A DNA stretch of 15,065 nucleotides, taken from positions 1 to 15,065 of the forward strand of contig CAMOTK010000023.1 of NCBI GenBank assembly GCA_946625715.1, written 5' to 3'. The notes below the pieces were generated by a model, which worked only from the letters and a program-made list of their open reading frames with translations, was not told the DNA's origin and ran no database searches. The translations under genes were made by a program, and so were the position numbers. This document shows positions 1 through 7,798 of this stretch, piece by piece; positions within the stretch are counted from its first letter, which is position 1, and every line of letters begins with the position of its first letter. The stretch comes from an uncultured Prevotella sp. GTDB taxonomy: Bacteria; Bacteroidota; Bacteroidia; Bacteroidales; Bacteroidaceae.

Positions 1-51
1 GGGTATACCGGATTTCGAGTCCAGCGCGATCGATCACTCTGCCAACCTTCC
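1..51 (-). tRNA. tRNA-Ser (anticodon CGA), 5' part only, cut by window edge
   Basis: Read on the minus strand from position 51, the sequence begins with the acceptor strand GGAAGGT, a TG linker and a D-arm of serine-tRNA type. The anticodon arm follows, with stem CTGGA pairing with TCCGG (one G-T pair) around the loop CTCGAAA. The middle of the loop is CGA, which reads the serine codon UCG. The next bases (TATACCC) start the long variable arm expected of a class II tRNA, and the window then ends, so the T-arm and 3' acceptor strand are not visible. It has its own promoter just upstream. Confidence 0.88.
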
Positions 52-80
52 TTTTTGTTGCCTTTCTCGAATTGCGGTTG

Positions 81-112
81 CAAAGGTACAACTATTTTTT
101 GAAACCACCAAA
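81..112 (-). promoter_or_regulatory. Bacteroidota housekeeping promoter for tRNA-Ser
   Basis: On the minus strand TTTG (112-109) is followed after 20 bases by TACCTTTG (88-81). This matches the Bacteroidota sigma factor consensus TTTG-N19-21-TAnnTTTG. The predicted start near position 74 leaves a leader of about 23 bases before the tRNA 5' end. The upstream box directly abuts the yigZ-family stop codon at 114-116, and I see no terminator between them. Confidence 0.75.
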
Positions 113-113
113 T

Positions 114-698
114 TTATTCGAAAGAAAGTTTCTTTAAACGTTCACGAAGTTGTGGCGCTTCAGATTTTCTTATGCTCAGCGTAATCTGGCACGTATTGTC
201 GTATGTCTGCGATACAATGCGTGGATTCATTTCCTTGACAATACGCATCACATCGTTCATCAGCGGATAGGCAAACGTATATTCTACGCGTTCTTCCACC
301 TGTCGAACTACGATTTCTGCATGCGCAATAGCATCGGCTGCGGCCTCACGATAAGCAACAATGAGGCCGCTGGTACCAAGGTTGACACCACCATAGTAGC
401 GAACAACCACTATCAGAATGTCGGTCAGTTCGTTGGAATTGATTTGTCCCAAAATAGGTTTGCCTGCCGTAGAAGAAGGTTCGCCGTCGTCGTTGGCACG
501 GAACTCTCCCCTACCCGCTCCCAACATATAAGCGTAGCAAACGTGGCGCGCATCGTAGTACTTCTTCCGGTAGTCGGCCAACAACTGCTTCACCTCGTCG
601 ACCGTCTCAACGTGGTGGGCAAAAGCGAGGAATTTACTCCGTTTTTCGGAGTAGAATCCCTCGCTTGTAGACTTAATAGTTTTGAATTCGTCGGTCAT
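114..698 (-). CDS. YigZ/IMPACT family protein (UPF0029 plus DUF1949)
   Basis: The 194-residue protein has the usual length and layout of the bacterial YigZ family. The IMPACT N-terminal domain spans roughly residues 15-125 and includes DARHVCYAYMLG (49-60), the hallmark NDDGEPSSTAGKPILGQI (69-86) and RYYGGVNLGTSGLIVAYREA (100-119). A smaller DUF1949 domain, ferredoxin-like in known structures, covers about 135-190. The eukaryotic homologue IMPACT regulates the translation-stress kinase GCN2; the bacterial role is not settled, and a link to translation or nucleic-acid binding is inference. The protein is predicted cytoplasmic, with no signal peptide. Its ATG follows the DUF1015 stop codon with no gap (TAAATG), so the two are almost certainly cotranscribed and probably translationally coupled. 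Confidence 0.93.
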   Translation of the reverse strand: MTDEFKTIKSTSEGFYSEKRSKFLAFAHHVETVDEVKQLLADYRKKYYDARHVCYAYMLGAGRGEFRANDDGEPSSTAGKPILGQINSNELTDILIVVVRYYGGVNLGTSGLIVAYREAAADAIAHAEIVVRQVEERVEYTFAYPLMNDVMRIVKEMNPRIVSQTYDNTCQITLSIRKSEAPQLRERLKKLSFE

Positions 699-1946
699 TT
701 ACACCAATTTATGAATGACAAGGCCCGAACGGAGCTTCGGCTCAAACCAAGTGGCCTTCGGCGGCATGATTTTGCCACTGTCAGCAATGTTCATGATTTG
801 TTGCATGCTCACTGGATAGAGCGCCAAAGCCATGCGCATCTCACCACTATCGACACGACGTTTCAGTTCACCCAAGCCACGTAAACCACCAACGAAGTCG
901 ATGCGCTTGTCGGAGCGCAGGTCTTTGATGCCTAAGATTTCGTCGAGAATCAATCTGCTCGAAATGTCAACGTCGAGCACGCCGATGGCATCATTATTGT
1001 CGAAGGTGCCTTCTTTTGCAGTGAGGCTATACCAATGCTGGTCGAGATAGAGCGAGAACTCGTGCAGTTTGGTCGGCTTATAGATTTCCGTACCCTTGTC
1101 TTCAACGATAAAGTTCACCTGAAGAGCAGCCAGGAACTCTTCCGACGACATGCCATTGAGGTCTTTCACGACGCGGTTGTAGTCGAGAATGGTCAACTGC
1201 GAAGCCTGGAAACATACGGCCATGAAATAGTTGTACTCTTCCTTGCCCGTGTGGTTGGGGTTCTGCTTCTGTTTCTCGGCGCCCACCAAAGCAGCGGCAG
1301 CCGAACGATGGTGACCATCGGCAATATAAAGACTCGGCATCTTGGCGAACTCTTCGGTGATGGTTTTCATGTCCTCGGCATCGCTGATTACCCAGAACTG
1401 ATGGCGGAAACCGTCGATTGGTGCAATGAAGTCATACTCGGGTTCTGTAGCAGCATAGCGCATGATGAGTTTGTCGAGCACCTGATTGTCGGGATAAGCA
1501 AAGAACACCGGCTCAATGTTGGCATTGTTCACACGGACATGCTTCATGCGGTCTTCCTCTTTGTCGCGGCGAGTCAGCTCATGCTTCTTGATGCGGCCCT
1601 GCATATAGTCGTCTACGTAGGCACCAACCACAAGACCATACTGCGTCTTGCCATTCATGGTCTGTGCGTAGATATAATAATGTTCATCCTTGTCCTGCAC
1701 CAGCCAGCCTTTATCCTGGAACTTCTGGAAGTTCTCGGCGGCCTTCTCATAGACGCGCGGATCATATTCGCTGGTACCTACGGGGAAGTCAATCTCCGGC
1801 TTGATGATGTGATAGAGACTCTTCTCGTTGTCGCCTGCTTCGGCGCGAGCTTCCTCACTGTCGAGCACGTCGTAGGGACGGCTCTCTACCTGTTCAACAA
1901 ATTCTTTTGGTGGACGAATGCCACGAAACGGTTTGATTGTTGCCAT
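699..1946 (-). CDS. DUF1015 family protein of unknown function
   Basis: I start this at the ATG at 1946, giving 415 residues beginning MATIKPFRGIRP. An ATG 14 codons upstream would start almost on top of the promoter box at 1985-1978 and adds unconserved residues. Family signatures are RPYDVLDSEEA (23-33), a charged block KKHELTRRDKEEDR (120-133), NIEPVFFAYP (143-152), YIADGHHRSAAA (207-218) and MPPKATWFEPKLRSGL (394-409). The many invariant His, Arg, Asp and Glu residues suggest an enzyme. The GHHR segment resembles the catalytic G-H-R element of the ParB/sulfiredoxin/free-serine-kinase fold. From memory, this family often lies next to serA and serC in other Bacteroidota, but neither is in this window. 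It is cytoplasmic, with no signal or membrane segment, and is first gene of a two-gene unit with the YigZ-family gene. Confidence 0.92.
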   Translation of the reverse strand: MATIKPFRGIRPPKEFVEQVESRPYDVLDSEEARAEAGDNEKSLYHIIKPEIDFPVGTSEYDPRVYEKAAENFQKFQDKGWLVQDKDEHYYIYAQTMNGKTQYGLVVGAYVDDYMQGRIKKHELTRRDKEEDRMKHVRVNNANIEPVFFAYPDNQVLDKLIMRYAATEPEYDFIAPIDGFRHQFWVISDAEDMKTITEEFAKMPSLYIADGHHRSAAAALVGAEKQKQNPNHTGKEEYNYFMAVCFQASQLTILDYNRVVKDLNGMSSEEFLAALQVNFIVEDKGTEIYKPTKLHEFSLYLDQHWYSLTAKEGTFDNNDAIGVLDVDISSRLILDEILGIKDLRSDKRIDFVGGLRGLGELKRRVDSGEMRMALALYPVSMQQIMNIADSGKIMPPKATWFEPKLRSGLVIHKLV

Positions 1947-1977
1947 AATATTCTTGAAGTTTATGAATTTCTGCCTG

Positions 1978-2009
1978 CAAAGATACAATTTATTTTTGTA
2001 ATAGCCGAA
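1978..2009 (-). promoter_or_regulatory. Promoter for the DUF1015-yigZ unit
   Basis: On the minus strand TATCTTTG (1985-1978) matches TAnnTTTG exactly. TTCG (2009-2006), one mismatch from the upstream TTTG box, lies 20 bases before it. Transcription would start near 1971, leaving a leader of about 25 bases before the ATG at 1946. This supports the internal start codon rather than the ATG at 1988, which would lie upstream of the transcription start. Confidence 0.7.
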
Positions 2010-2032
2010 GAAATTACCGATATTTCAGATGA

Positions 2033-2069
2033 TAAAAAAATGAGGCCCGGACTTTTATTCGTCCGGACC
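2033..2069 (-). terminator. Intrinsic terminator of the susD-type operon
   Basis: On the minus strand a GC-rich hairpin is formed by 2069-2061 and 2052-2044: six pairs GTCCGG/CCGGAC next to an 8-base loop, one A-C mismatch, then two further G-C pairs. Seven consecutive Ts follow (complement of 2040-2034). It lies about 32 bases after the SusD-like stop codon and just upstream of the DUF1015 promoter, so it cleanly separates the two transcription units. Confidence 0.85.
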
Positions 2070-2100
2070 CCATGTGAAAGGAAAATTAGTTAAAGAGTCA

Positions 2101-4422
2101 TCACTTAGAAGCAGGAGCCGTCAGCGGATCATACTCACCGTTCTGACCAGACTTGAAGTAGTCTTCCCAACCGACTGTCTGAGGCAGTGTGGGATTCTTA
2201 ATCTGTTCGTCCTGAGTAAGACCCCAGAAGTAGTAACGAGCGTTCCACTTGTTGTAAGCCGGCACATTCTCCGTACCCGACTGGTAGCTGTCGCCCTTGA
2301 GGGTCTTGCGCTGCAGATAGGTGTTGTAGAATGTCACGAGGTTGTTCAGCTGGTCAGACAGCGGCGTGGTCACCACCTTCTGGTTGATATCTACGGCGAA
2401 GGCATCGCGCTCAGCACGTGTCAGCTTGCGTGTCTTCTCGTTCAGCAGCGGGTCGGGATTGACGCTGTCCTTCACTTCGAGAGGCGAAGACATTGTCACG
2501 ACAGTACCCTTTGAGGTCTTGTTGCCATAGATACGGCCACTGGTGCCGTCGGTGTAGTTCAGAGCGTCCTGCAGACGGAACTCAATCTGGTCGTCGCGTA
2601 CCTGGTTCTCAGGCAGACCGTAAGCCTTGAAACCGAGCCATGTGCAAGTGTTGGTGATTTCGCCAGTGAGCGGCTGAGCACCAATAGCAGAGAAGCCTGC
2701 TCCACCGTCGAAGAGCAACCAGCGACGCATGTCCTCGAAGCGCTTGCCCTCATAGGCAAACTCAATCTGGCGCTCGTAGAGGATAGCCGACATACAGGTA
2801 GCCTTATTTGAACCTACAGCAGCATCGAGGCCATAGTTGCCATCAGCGCCAGCAGAGAGACCTGCACGGTGACGGATGCGCTTCAGTACTTCCATAGCTT
2901 CTTCGGGATGACCAGCCATACAAGCTGCTTCAGCATAGTTGAGCAGCACCTCAGCATAGCGAATCTCCATCGTCATCGTAGCGCACTCGCGGAAACCAAC
3001 GTTCTTACCAGAGGTATTGAAGTTATAGTTCTTCGAAGTGTTCACGTCGAGGTCGTCGCTGAACTTACGGACATACATACCATGACCACTGTCGAGCAGG
3101 TTGTCGGCAGCCCAGTGTCCCTTAGGATTGGGGATGTTGTAGTCATTGACATCGTTATACCAATAATAGTTCCAGAGGATGTACTTGTCGCCCGTATAAG
3201 GGTTGTTGCTCGACGAGGTGTTGGGGTCGCCGTCGAAACGCCAGTAGACACCGGGGAAGGCAAACGTACGATAGAAACGCGGGTCGCGGTTCAGGAAGGG
3301 GTGAGCCTTGTCGTACGGCTTCGAAGAAGGCGTGAGGTTGGTGTAGTTGTTGTAAGTCTCCGGACGCTTACCATCCGACATTGGGAAGAGGTCGATGATT
3401 TGCTCGGTAGGCGTCTTACCGTTGTTACCCAGAGTGTTTGCAGGACGTGCACCCTGTTCCCAGAGATTGTTACGCTGGTAGTCAGGTGTCAGGTCAGGTG
3501 TGTACGTGTTGTAACGCGATACGAAAACGCCTTCGGGATTGTCGGCAATACCGAGGAACATCAGCGCCCAACCGCTACCGTTCACACCGGGAGCATTCTC
3601 GTTGGCCAGCGAATAGCCACAAGCCGAGATGGTGGGCAGTTCGTTCTTAATGGTCTCGTAGGCTTTCTTCCAGCGCTCAGAATCGGTAGTGCGGTTGAAG
3701 AGCGGGCTTGCCCACAGCACCATGACGCGATGCTTCAGAGCCAGACAGGTACCAGTGGTCACCTGACCATATTTAGAAGGATCCCATTTCTTCTCTACGG
3801 TGCGTGCCTTCAGCATTTCGGCAGCCTTGTCGAGCTCGGTGACGATAAAGTTGTAGACCTGCTCGGCATTAGAGCGCGGTGTTACAGACTCGGGCACAGG
3901 GTTCAGCACCTCAGTCACAATGGGTATACCACCATAGTAGCGGAACAACATGTAGTAGCACCAAGCACGCAGGAAGTAAGCCTGACCGAGCAGTTCGTCC
4001 TTCTCGTCCTGAGAGAGCGAGCCGTTAGAGATGCCACGGATGGTTTCGTTGATTTCGCGGATACGACCCCACGACGAACCGAAGTAGCCAGGAGCCTGGC
4101 TCTTACCAGTCACGGTGTTCATGTCCTGCTCGGGATCGAGGAAGGTACTGAAACCGTAGTACTCCTCAGTGGCCTTCGAGTGGTTGTCGCTCATGCCCAC
4201 GCTGTTGTACTGCCACAAGCTCGCCGTGCCCTGAATGTTGGGCAGCGTGATGCGGTAGCACTCATTCAGACGGGCTTCAGCTCCAGAGTAATAGTTGTAG
4301 ATTTCAGTCGACACATTGCTGTAGTTCTTCTTGTCCTGAATGAACTCGTCGCTACAGCTACTGACGACAGCGACACCTGCTACAGCGAACAGGACGGCGC
4401 CTATATTGAATATCTTTTTCAT
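2101..4422 (-). CDS. SusD/RagB-family glycan-binding surface lipoprotein, unusually long
   Basis: The protein has 773 residues. It begins with a lipoprotein signal ending V-S-S-C23, and the acidic CSDEF after the lipid-modified cysteine fits Bacteroidota surface export. SusD proteins cap the SusC barrel and capture oligosaccharides. Recognisable elements are the helical signature GQAYFLRAWCYYMLFRYYGG (146-165), HPFLNRDPRFYRTFAFPG (374-391), RYAEVLLNYAEA (488-499) and ILYERQIEFAYEGKRFEDMR (547-566). About 205 residues follow that last motif, more than the 100 or so usual for the family, so I infer an insertion of roughly 90-100 residues around 610-720. The gene starts 14 bases after the SusC stop codon and is last in its operon. 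The ligand cannot be read from the sequence. Confidence 0.95.
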   Translation of the reverse strand: MKKIFNIGAVLFAVAGVAVVSSCSDEFIQDKKNYSNVSTEIYNYYSGAEARLNECYRITLPNIQGTASLWQYNSVGMSDNHSKATEEYYGFSTFLDPEQDMNTVTGKSQAPGYFGSSWGRIREINETIRGISNGSLSQDEKDELLGQAYFLRAWCYYMLFRYYGGIPIVTEVLNPVPESVTPRSNAEQVYNFIVTELDKAAEMLKARTVEKKWDPSKYGQVTTGTCLALKHRVMVLWASPLFNRTTDSERWKKAYETIKNELPTISACGYSLANENAPGVNGSGWALMFLGIADNPEGVFVSRYNTYTPDLTPDYQRNNLWEQGARPANTLGNNGKTPTEQIIDLFPMSDGKRPETYNNYTNLTPSSKPYDKAHPFLNRDPRFYRTFAFPGVYWRFDGDPNTSSSNNPYTGDKYILWNYYWYNDVNDYNIPNPKGHWAADNLLDSGHGMYVRKFSDDLDVNTSKNYNFNTSGKNVGFRECATMTMEIRYAEVLLNYAEAACMAGHPEEAMEVLKRIRHRAGLSAGADGNYGLDAAVGSNKATCMSAILYERQIEFAYEGKRFEDMRRWLLFDGGAGFSAIGAQPLTGEITNTCTWLGFKAYGLPENQVRDDQIEFRLQDALNYTDGTSGRIYGNKTSKGTVVTMSSPLEVKDSVNPDPLLNEKTRKLTRAERDAFAVDINQKVVTTPLSDQLNNLVTFYNTYLQRKTLKGDSYQSGTENVPAYNKWNARYYFWGLTQDEQIKNPTLPQTVGWEDYFKSGQNGEYDPLTAPASK

Positions 4423-4436
4423 ATACTTACGTTGAA

Positions 4437-7400
4437 TTAGAATGATACGTTAAGACCAACAGTGAACTTACGCAGCGTAGGATACGAACCGTAGCTCATC
4501 ATCGGGTCGATGAAGTGGTCGGGATAAGGATTGTAGAAGCTCAGCAGGTTCTGGCCGGTGACGTTCACACGTGCAGAAGAAATGCCAATGAACTGGCAAA
4601 CCTTCTTCGGGAGCTTGTAGGCCAGAGTGATACGGTTCAGGGTGAAGCGAGCACCGCTGACACGCCAGAACGAAGACTGCTTGCTGTTCACGTCGGCAAA
4701 GCGCAGGTTAGGATACTTGGCGTCGTGGTTGGCAGCCTGAATCAGATTGCCGCTGGCATCATAGATGTCCTCATAGACATACATGTTGTCGGGATTCCAG
4801 AACGAAGGCATGTTCACATACTCTAAGCGCTGATAGCCCTTGCTGTTGTTGGCGCTGATGCCATCGACAGGCGAGAGAGCCGAACCGGGCACGAAGCTAT
4901 AGCCACCCCAGCTGGCACCCAGCTGAGCGGTGATAGAGAAGTCCTTGTATTCACCGTTCAGGTTGAGCGTGAAGTGATAAGGATTGGCACGGTTAGAAAG
5001 ACGCACCTCGTCGAGACCGTCGACAATGCCGTCGGGACCGTCGTAGGCTTTCTTATCTTGGTTCCACTGGCCACGTACATCCTTGTAAATCAGCATACCC
5101 GGACGCACCTGATCCTGAGTCATACCCATGTAGGTCTTGATGTTGTACTGCTTGAAGTACTCAGCAATGTCCTGATAGCTGCGGAACATGCCGATGCACT
5201 GCATACCCCACGAACCGCGGTCGGTACGCTCGCCCTCAGCAATCGACTTATAATAGTCTTTTGTGGGCCATTCGGCCAGAAGCACCTTGTTGTCGCTGAA
5301 GCCAGTGTTCAGCTGCACCTTGTACTTGAAGTCCTTGCCAATCTTGTCGCGCCAGGTGATACCGATTTCAGTACCCCAGCTGTTCATCTTACCATAGTTC
5401 TGGTCGGCACCTGTCGTACCAACGGTCGTAGGAATCGTGCCGTTGAAGGCGAGCAGCATGTCGCGATCCCAAACGTAGTAGGCATCGAGATTGAAGCTCA
5501 GACGACCCTGCAGCACGCCAAAGTCGACACCAAAGTTGCCTTTGTAAGACTTATCCCACTTCACGTCCTCGTTGACACGAGCACCATTGTTGGCCAGAAT
5601 GTGTGCACCAGCATAATCCATCAGACCGCTACCGAAGATAGCACCCTTATCGTTGTTGATGTTGTAGGTGACCATCCACTGCCAAGCATCGATATTGTCA
5701 CGACCGGTCAGACCAAACGAAGCGCGAACCTTCAGGAAGTCGAGCCAGTTGACGTTCTTCATGAACTTCTCTTCGCTGACAATCCAGCCTGCCGACAGCG
5801 AGGGGAAGAAGCCCCAGTAGTTGCGGCGATGGAACTTCTGCGAAGCATCGGAACGCATCAGGAATTCAACGAGGTACTTGTCGGCATAGTTATAGTTCAG
5901 GCGGCCGATGTACGACAGCTGAGCGCTCTCGCCACGACCCCAGGTAGAACTGGTCTTACCACCATTGTTGGTGTCGATAGAGTTCGACTGGCCAGTCGAG
6001 AATTCGTAGGGCTTGGTGCCCTGACCGAGCAGGTCTTCATATTCCGACTCAGACTTCTCAATCGAGAACAGCGCGTTGACGCCGTGCAGACCGAAGTCGC
6101 GTGCATAGGTCAGCGTGAAGTTAAGCTGGTAGTTGTCCGAGCGGTTCATGGTACGCTGCAGATAGCCACCGTCGGCACCGTTGTTGACGGGTGCGTTGTT
6201 GTGGCCCAGCAGGAAGTTGTTTTCAGCAATAATGTCGTTGTAGTCTTCGCCAGCAGCGCCAGTCGGTGTGAAGAGGTGTTCGCCGCTACCCGTGCGCTGG
6301 TTGAGCATGTAGATGTTGTAGGCCGTACCAAACTCGTTGTTCTTATTAGTGCTGATGGCCTTCGAATAGCTTACACGAGCCTTCAAACCCTTCAGTACAT
6401 CGACGAAACCGAAGTCCAGGTCGACAGCACCGTTGATGTAGAGGTTAGAGTTCATCGAACGGGTGTAGTCGTTGGAGTTCTGCAGATACTCGTAGTTGTA
6501 GTTCTGGCGAGTGGTGATTTCCTTGTTGGTCACACCATAGGTAGCCATAGCATGTCCTTCGAGTGTCTCAGGAATGTAGCGGGGATGCGTGAGCAGCGAC
6601 AGATAGTCCATTTCCTTACTGCTGTTCTGCACCTTCATCAAGGGGCTGTTCTGCTTGCCATAGTCGCCCGACACAGCGAGCGAAGCCTTAATCCACTTAC
6701 CAATCTTCAGGTCGGTGCCTGCACGGAAGTTCCAACGGTCATAGTCGAGCTTGCCGAGGTTACCACCCTGCTTGAAGTAAGATACGCTGGCATAGTAGTT
6801 GGCCTTCTCGGTAGCACCGCTCAGGTTGATGCTGTGCTGATGGGTGATGGCTGTCTTCCAGTGGTCCTTCAGCAGGTCGTAGTTCAGACTCTTCATAGCC
6901 TCGAGCTCGTCGTTCTGGAAGAGGTCCAGACGCGAGTCGATACCAGTCTCAGTGTCGTCGGCCATGCGGACAGCGTTCCACAGGCGACCGTAGTTGTAGG
7001 CATTGAGCATCTTCGGAGTCTTCACAGCGTTGGTGATACCTACGGTACCGCTATAGCTGATTTGGGGAGCACCCATCTTACCCTTTTTCGTAGTAACGAG
7101 CACGACACCGTTAGCAGCGCGAGCACCATAGACGGCGGCAGCTGCGTCCTTCAGAATCGAGATAGACTCGATGGTAGAAGCGTCGAGGTTGTTGAATGCG
7201 TTGGCATCGAGAATGAAGCCATCGATAACGTAAAGAGGGGGCTGAGCTTCCACACCCAGAGCCGTCAGGTTGTTGGCACCACGAATAGACAGCGTAGAAG
7301 CGTCGCCAGGACGGTTGCCTTCAGAAGTGATGTCAACACCATTGACCAGACCCCTCAGCGAACCAGCCAGGTCGTTGGTGGCGAGGTCGGTGATTTCGCC

Positions 7401-7772
7401 CACGGGCACTGTTTCGACAGAACCCGTCAGGTGGGCCTTCTTCTGAGTACCGTAACCCACAACCACCACTTCTTCGAGCTGCTGCGAGTCTTCCTTGAGC
7501 ACCACCTTCGGGTTGTTCAGGTTGGAGATGGTTTCAGAGATATAGCCAATATAGGATATCACAATCTGAGCCTTTGCAGGCACGTTGGTTAATGTGAAGT
7601 TACCATCGAGGTCGGTAATGGTACCAGTACCACTACCCTTCACCTGTACTGTAGCACCGATGATAGCCTCACCGTTCTGGTCGACCACCGAGCCTTTTAC
7701 AGTACGCTGTGCTGAAACAGCCATCGAAACGAAGGCCATCAGCATGAGGATGATATATTTTTTCATATCCAT
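4437..7772 (-). CDS. SusC/RagA-family TonB-dependent outer-membrane transporter
   Basis: This is a 1111-residue outer-membrane importer that takes up oligosaccharides delivered by its SusD partner, using TonB energy. The signal peptide covers residues 1-21 with likely cleavage at VSA-Q. A carboxypeptidase-regulatory-like domain (about 24-95) is followed by the TonB box EEVVVVGYG (100-108). The plug carries SIRGANNL (162-169), PLYVIDGF (179-186) and the family signature KDAAAAVYGARAANGVVLVT (208-227). The beta-barrel fills the rest and ends in KFTVGLNVSF with the C-terminal Phe needed for barrel assembly. There is no extra N-terminal STN signalling domain, so direct control through an anti-sigma factor is unlikely. 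Two starts are possible, MDMKK at 7772 or MKK at 7766. It lies 26 bases after the lipoprotein gene and 14 before the SusD-like gene, so it is in the middle of the operon. Confidence 0.96.
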   Translation of the reverse strand: MDMKKYIILMLMAFVSMAVSAQRTVKGSVVDQNGEAIIGATVQVKGSGTGTITDLDGNFTLTNVPAKAQIVISYIGYISETISNLNNPKVVLKEDSQQLEEVVVVGYGTQKKAHLTGSVETVPVGEITDLATNDLAGSLRGLVNGVDITSEGNRPGDASTLSIRGANNLTALGVEAQPPLYVIDGFILDANAFNNLDASTIESISILKDAAAAVYGARAANGVVLVTTKKGKMGAPQISYSGTVGITNAVKTPKMLNAYNYGRLWNAVRMADDTETGIDSRLDLFQNDELEAMKSLNYDLLKDHWKTAITHQHSINLSGATEKANYYASVSYFKQGGNLGKLDYDRWNFRAGTDLKIGKWIKASLAVSGDYGKQNSPLMKVQNSSKEMDYLSLLTHPRYIPETLEGHAMATYGVTNKEITTRQNYNYEYLQNSNDYTRSMNSNLYINGAVDLDFGFVDVLKGLKARVSYSKAISTNKNNEFGTAYNIYMLNQRTGSGEHLFTPTGAAGEDYNDIIAENNFLLGHNNAPVNNGADGGYLQRTMNRSDNYQLNFTLTYARDFGLHGVNALFSIEKSESEYEDLLGQGTKPYEFSTGQSNSIDTNNGGKTSSTWGRGESAQLSYIGRLNYNYADKYLVEFLMRSDASQKFHRRNYWGFFPSLSAGWIVSEEKFMKNVNWLDFLKVRASFGLTGRDNIDAWQWMVTYNINNDKGAIFGSGLMDYAGAHILANNGARVNEDVKWDKSYKGNFGVDFGVLQGRLSFNLDAYYVWDRDMLLAFNGTIPTTVGTTGADQNYGKMNSWGTEIGITWRDKIGKDFKYKVQLNTGFSDNKVLLAEWPTKDYYKSIAEGERTDRGSWGMQCIGMFRSYQDIAEYFKQYNIKTYMGMTQDQVRPGMLIYKDVRGQWNQDKKAYDGPDGIVDGLDEVRLSNRANPYHFTLNLNGEYKDFSITAQLGASWGGYSFVPGSALSPVDGISANNSKGYQRLEYVNMPSFWNPDNMYVYEDIYDASGNLIQAANHDAKYPNLRFADVNSKQSSFWRVSGARFTLNRITLAYKLPKKVCQFIGISSARVNVTGQNLLSFYNPYPDHFIDPMMSYGSYPTLRKFTVGLNVSF

Positions 7773-7798
7773 TTATACCTTATTTATTAATAATAGGA

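Noticed and set aside
1991..1998. TATTTTTG on the plus strand, an apparent promoter box
   Set aside because: No plus-strand gene follows. The box lies in the AT-rich leader region upstream of the minus-strand DUF1015 gene, and an eight-base degenerate match is expected by chance.
4974..7592. A very long plus-strand open frame (872 codons) opposite the SusC-like gene, and others opposite the SusD-like, lipoprotein and hisC/hisD genes
   Set aside because: They lie antisense to strongly conserved genes, and their translations are rich in valine, threonine, histidine and arginine with no domain. This is the usual by-product of codon bias on the coding strand.
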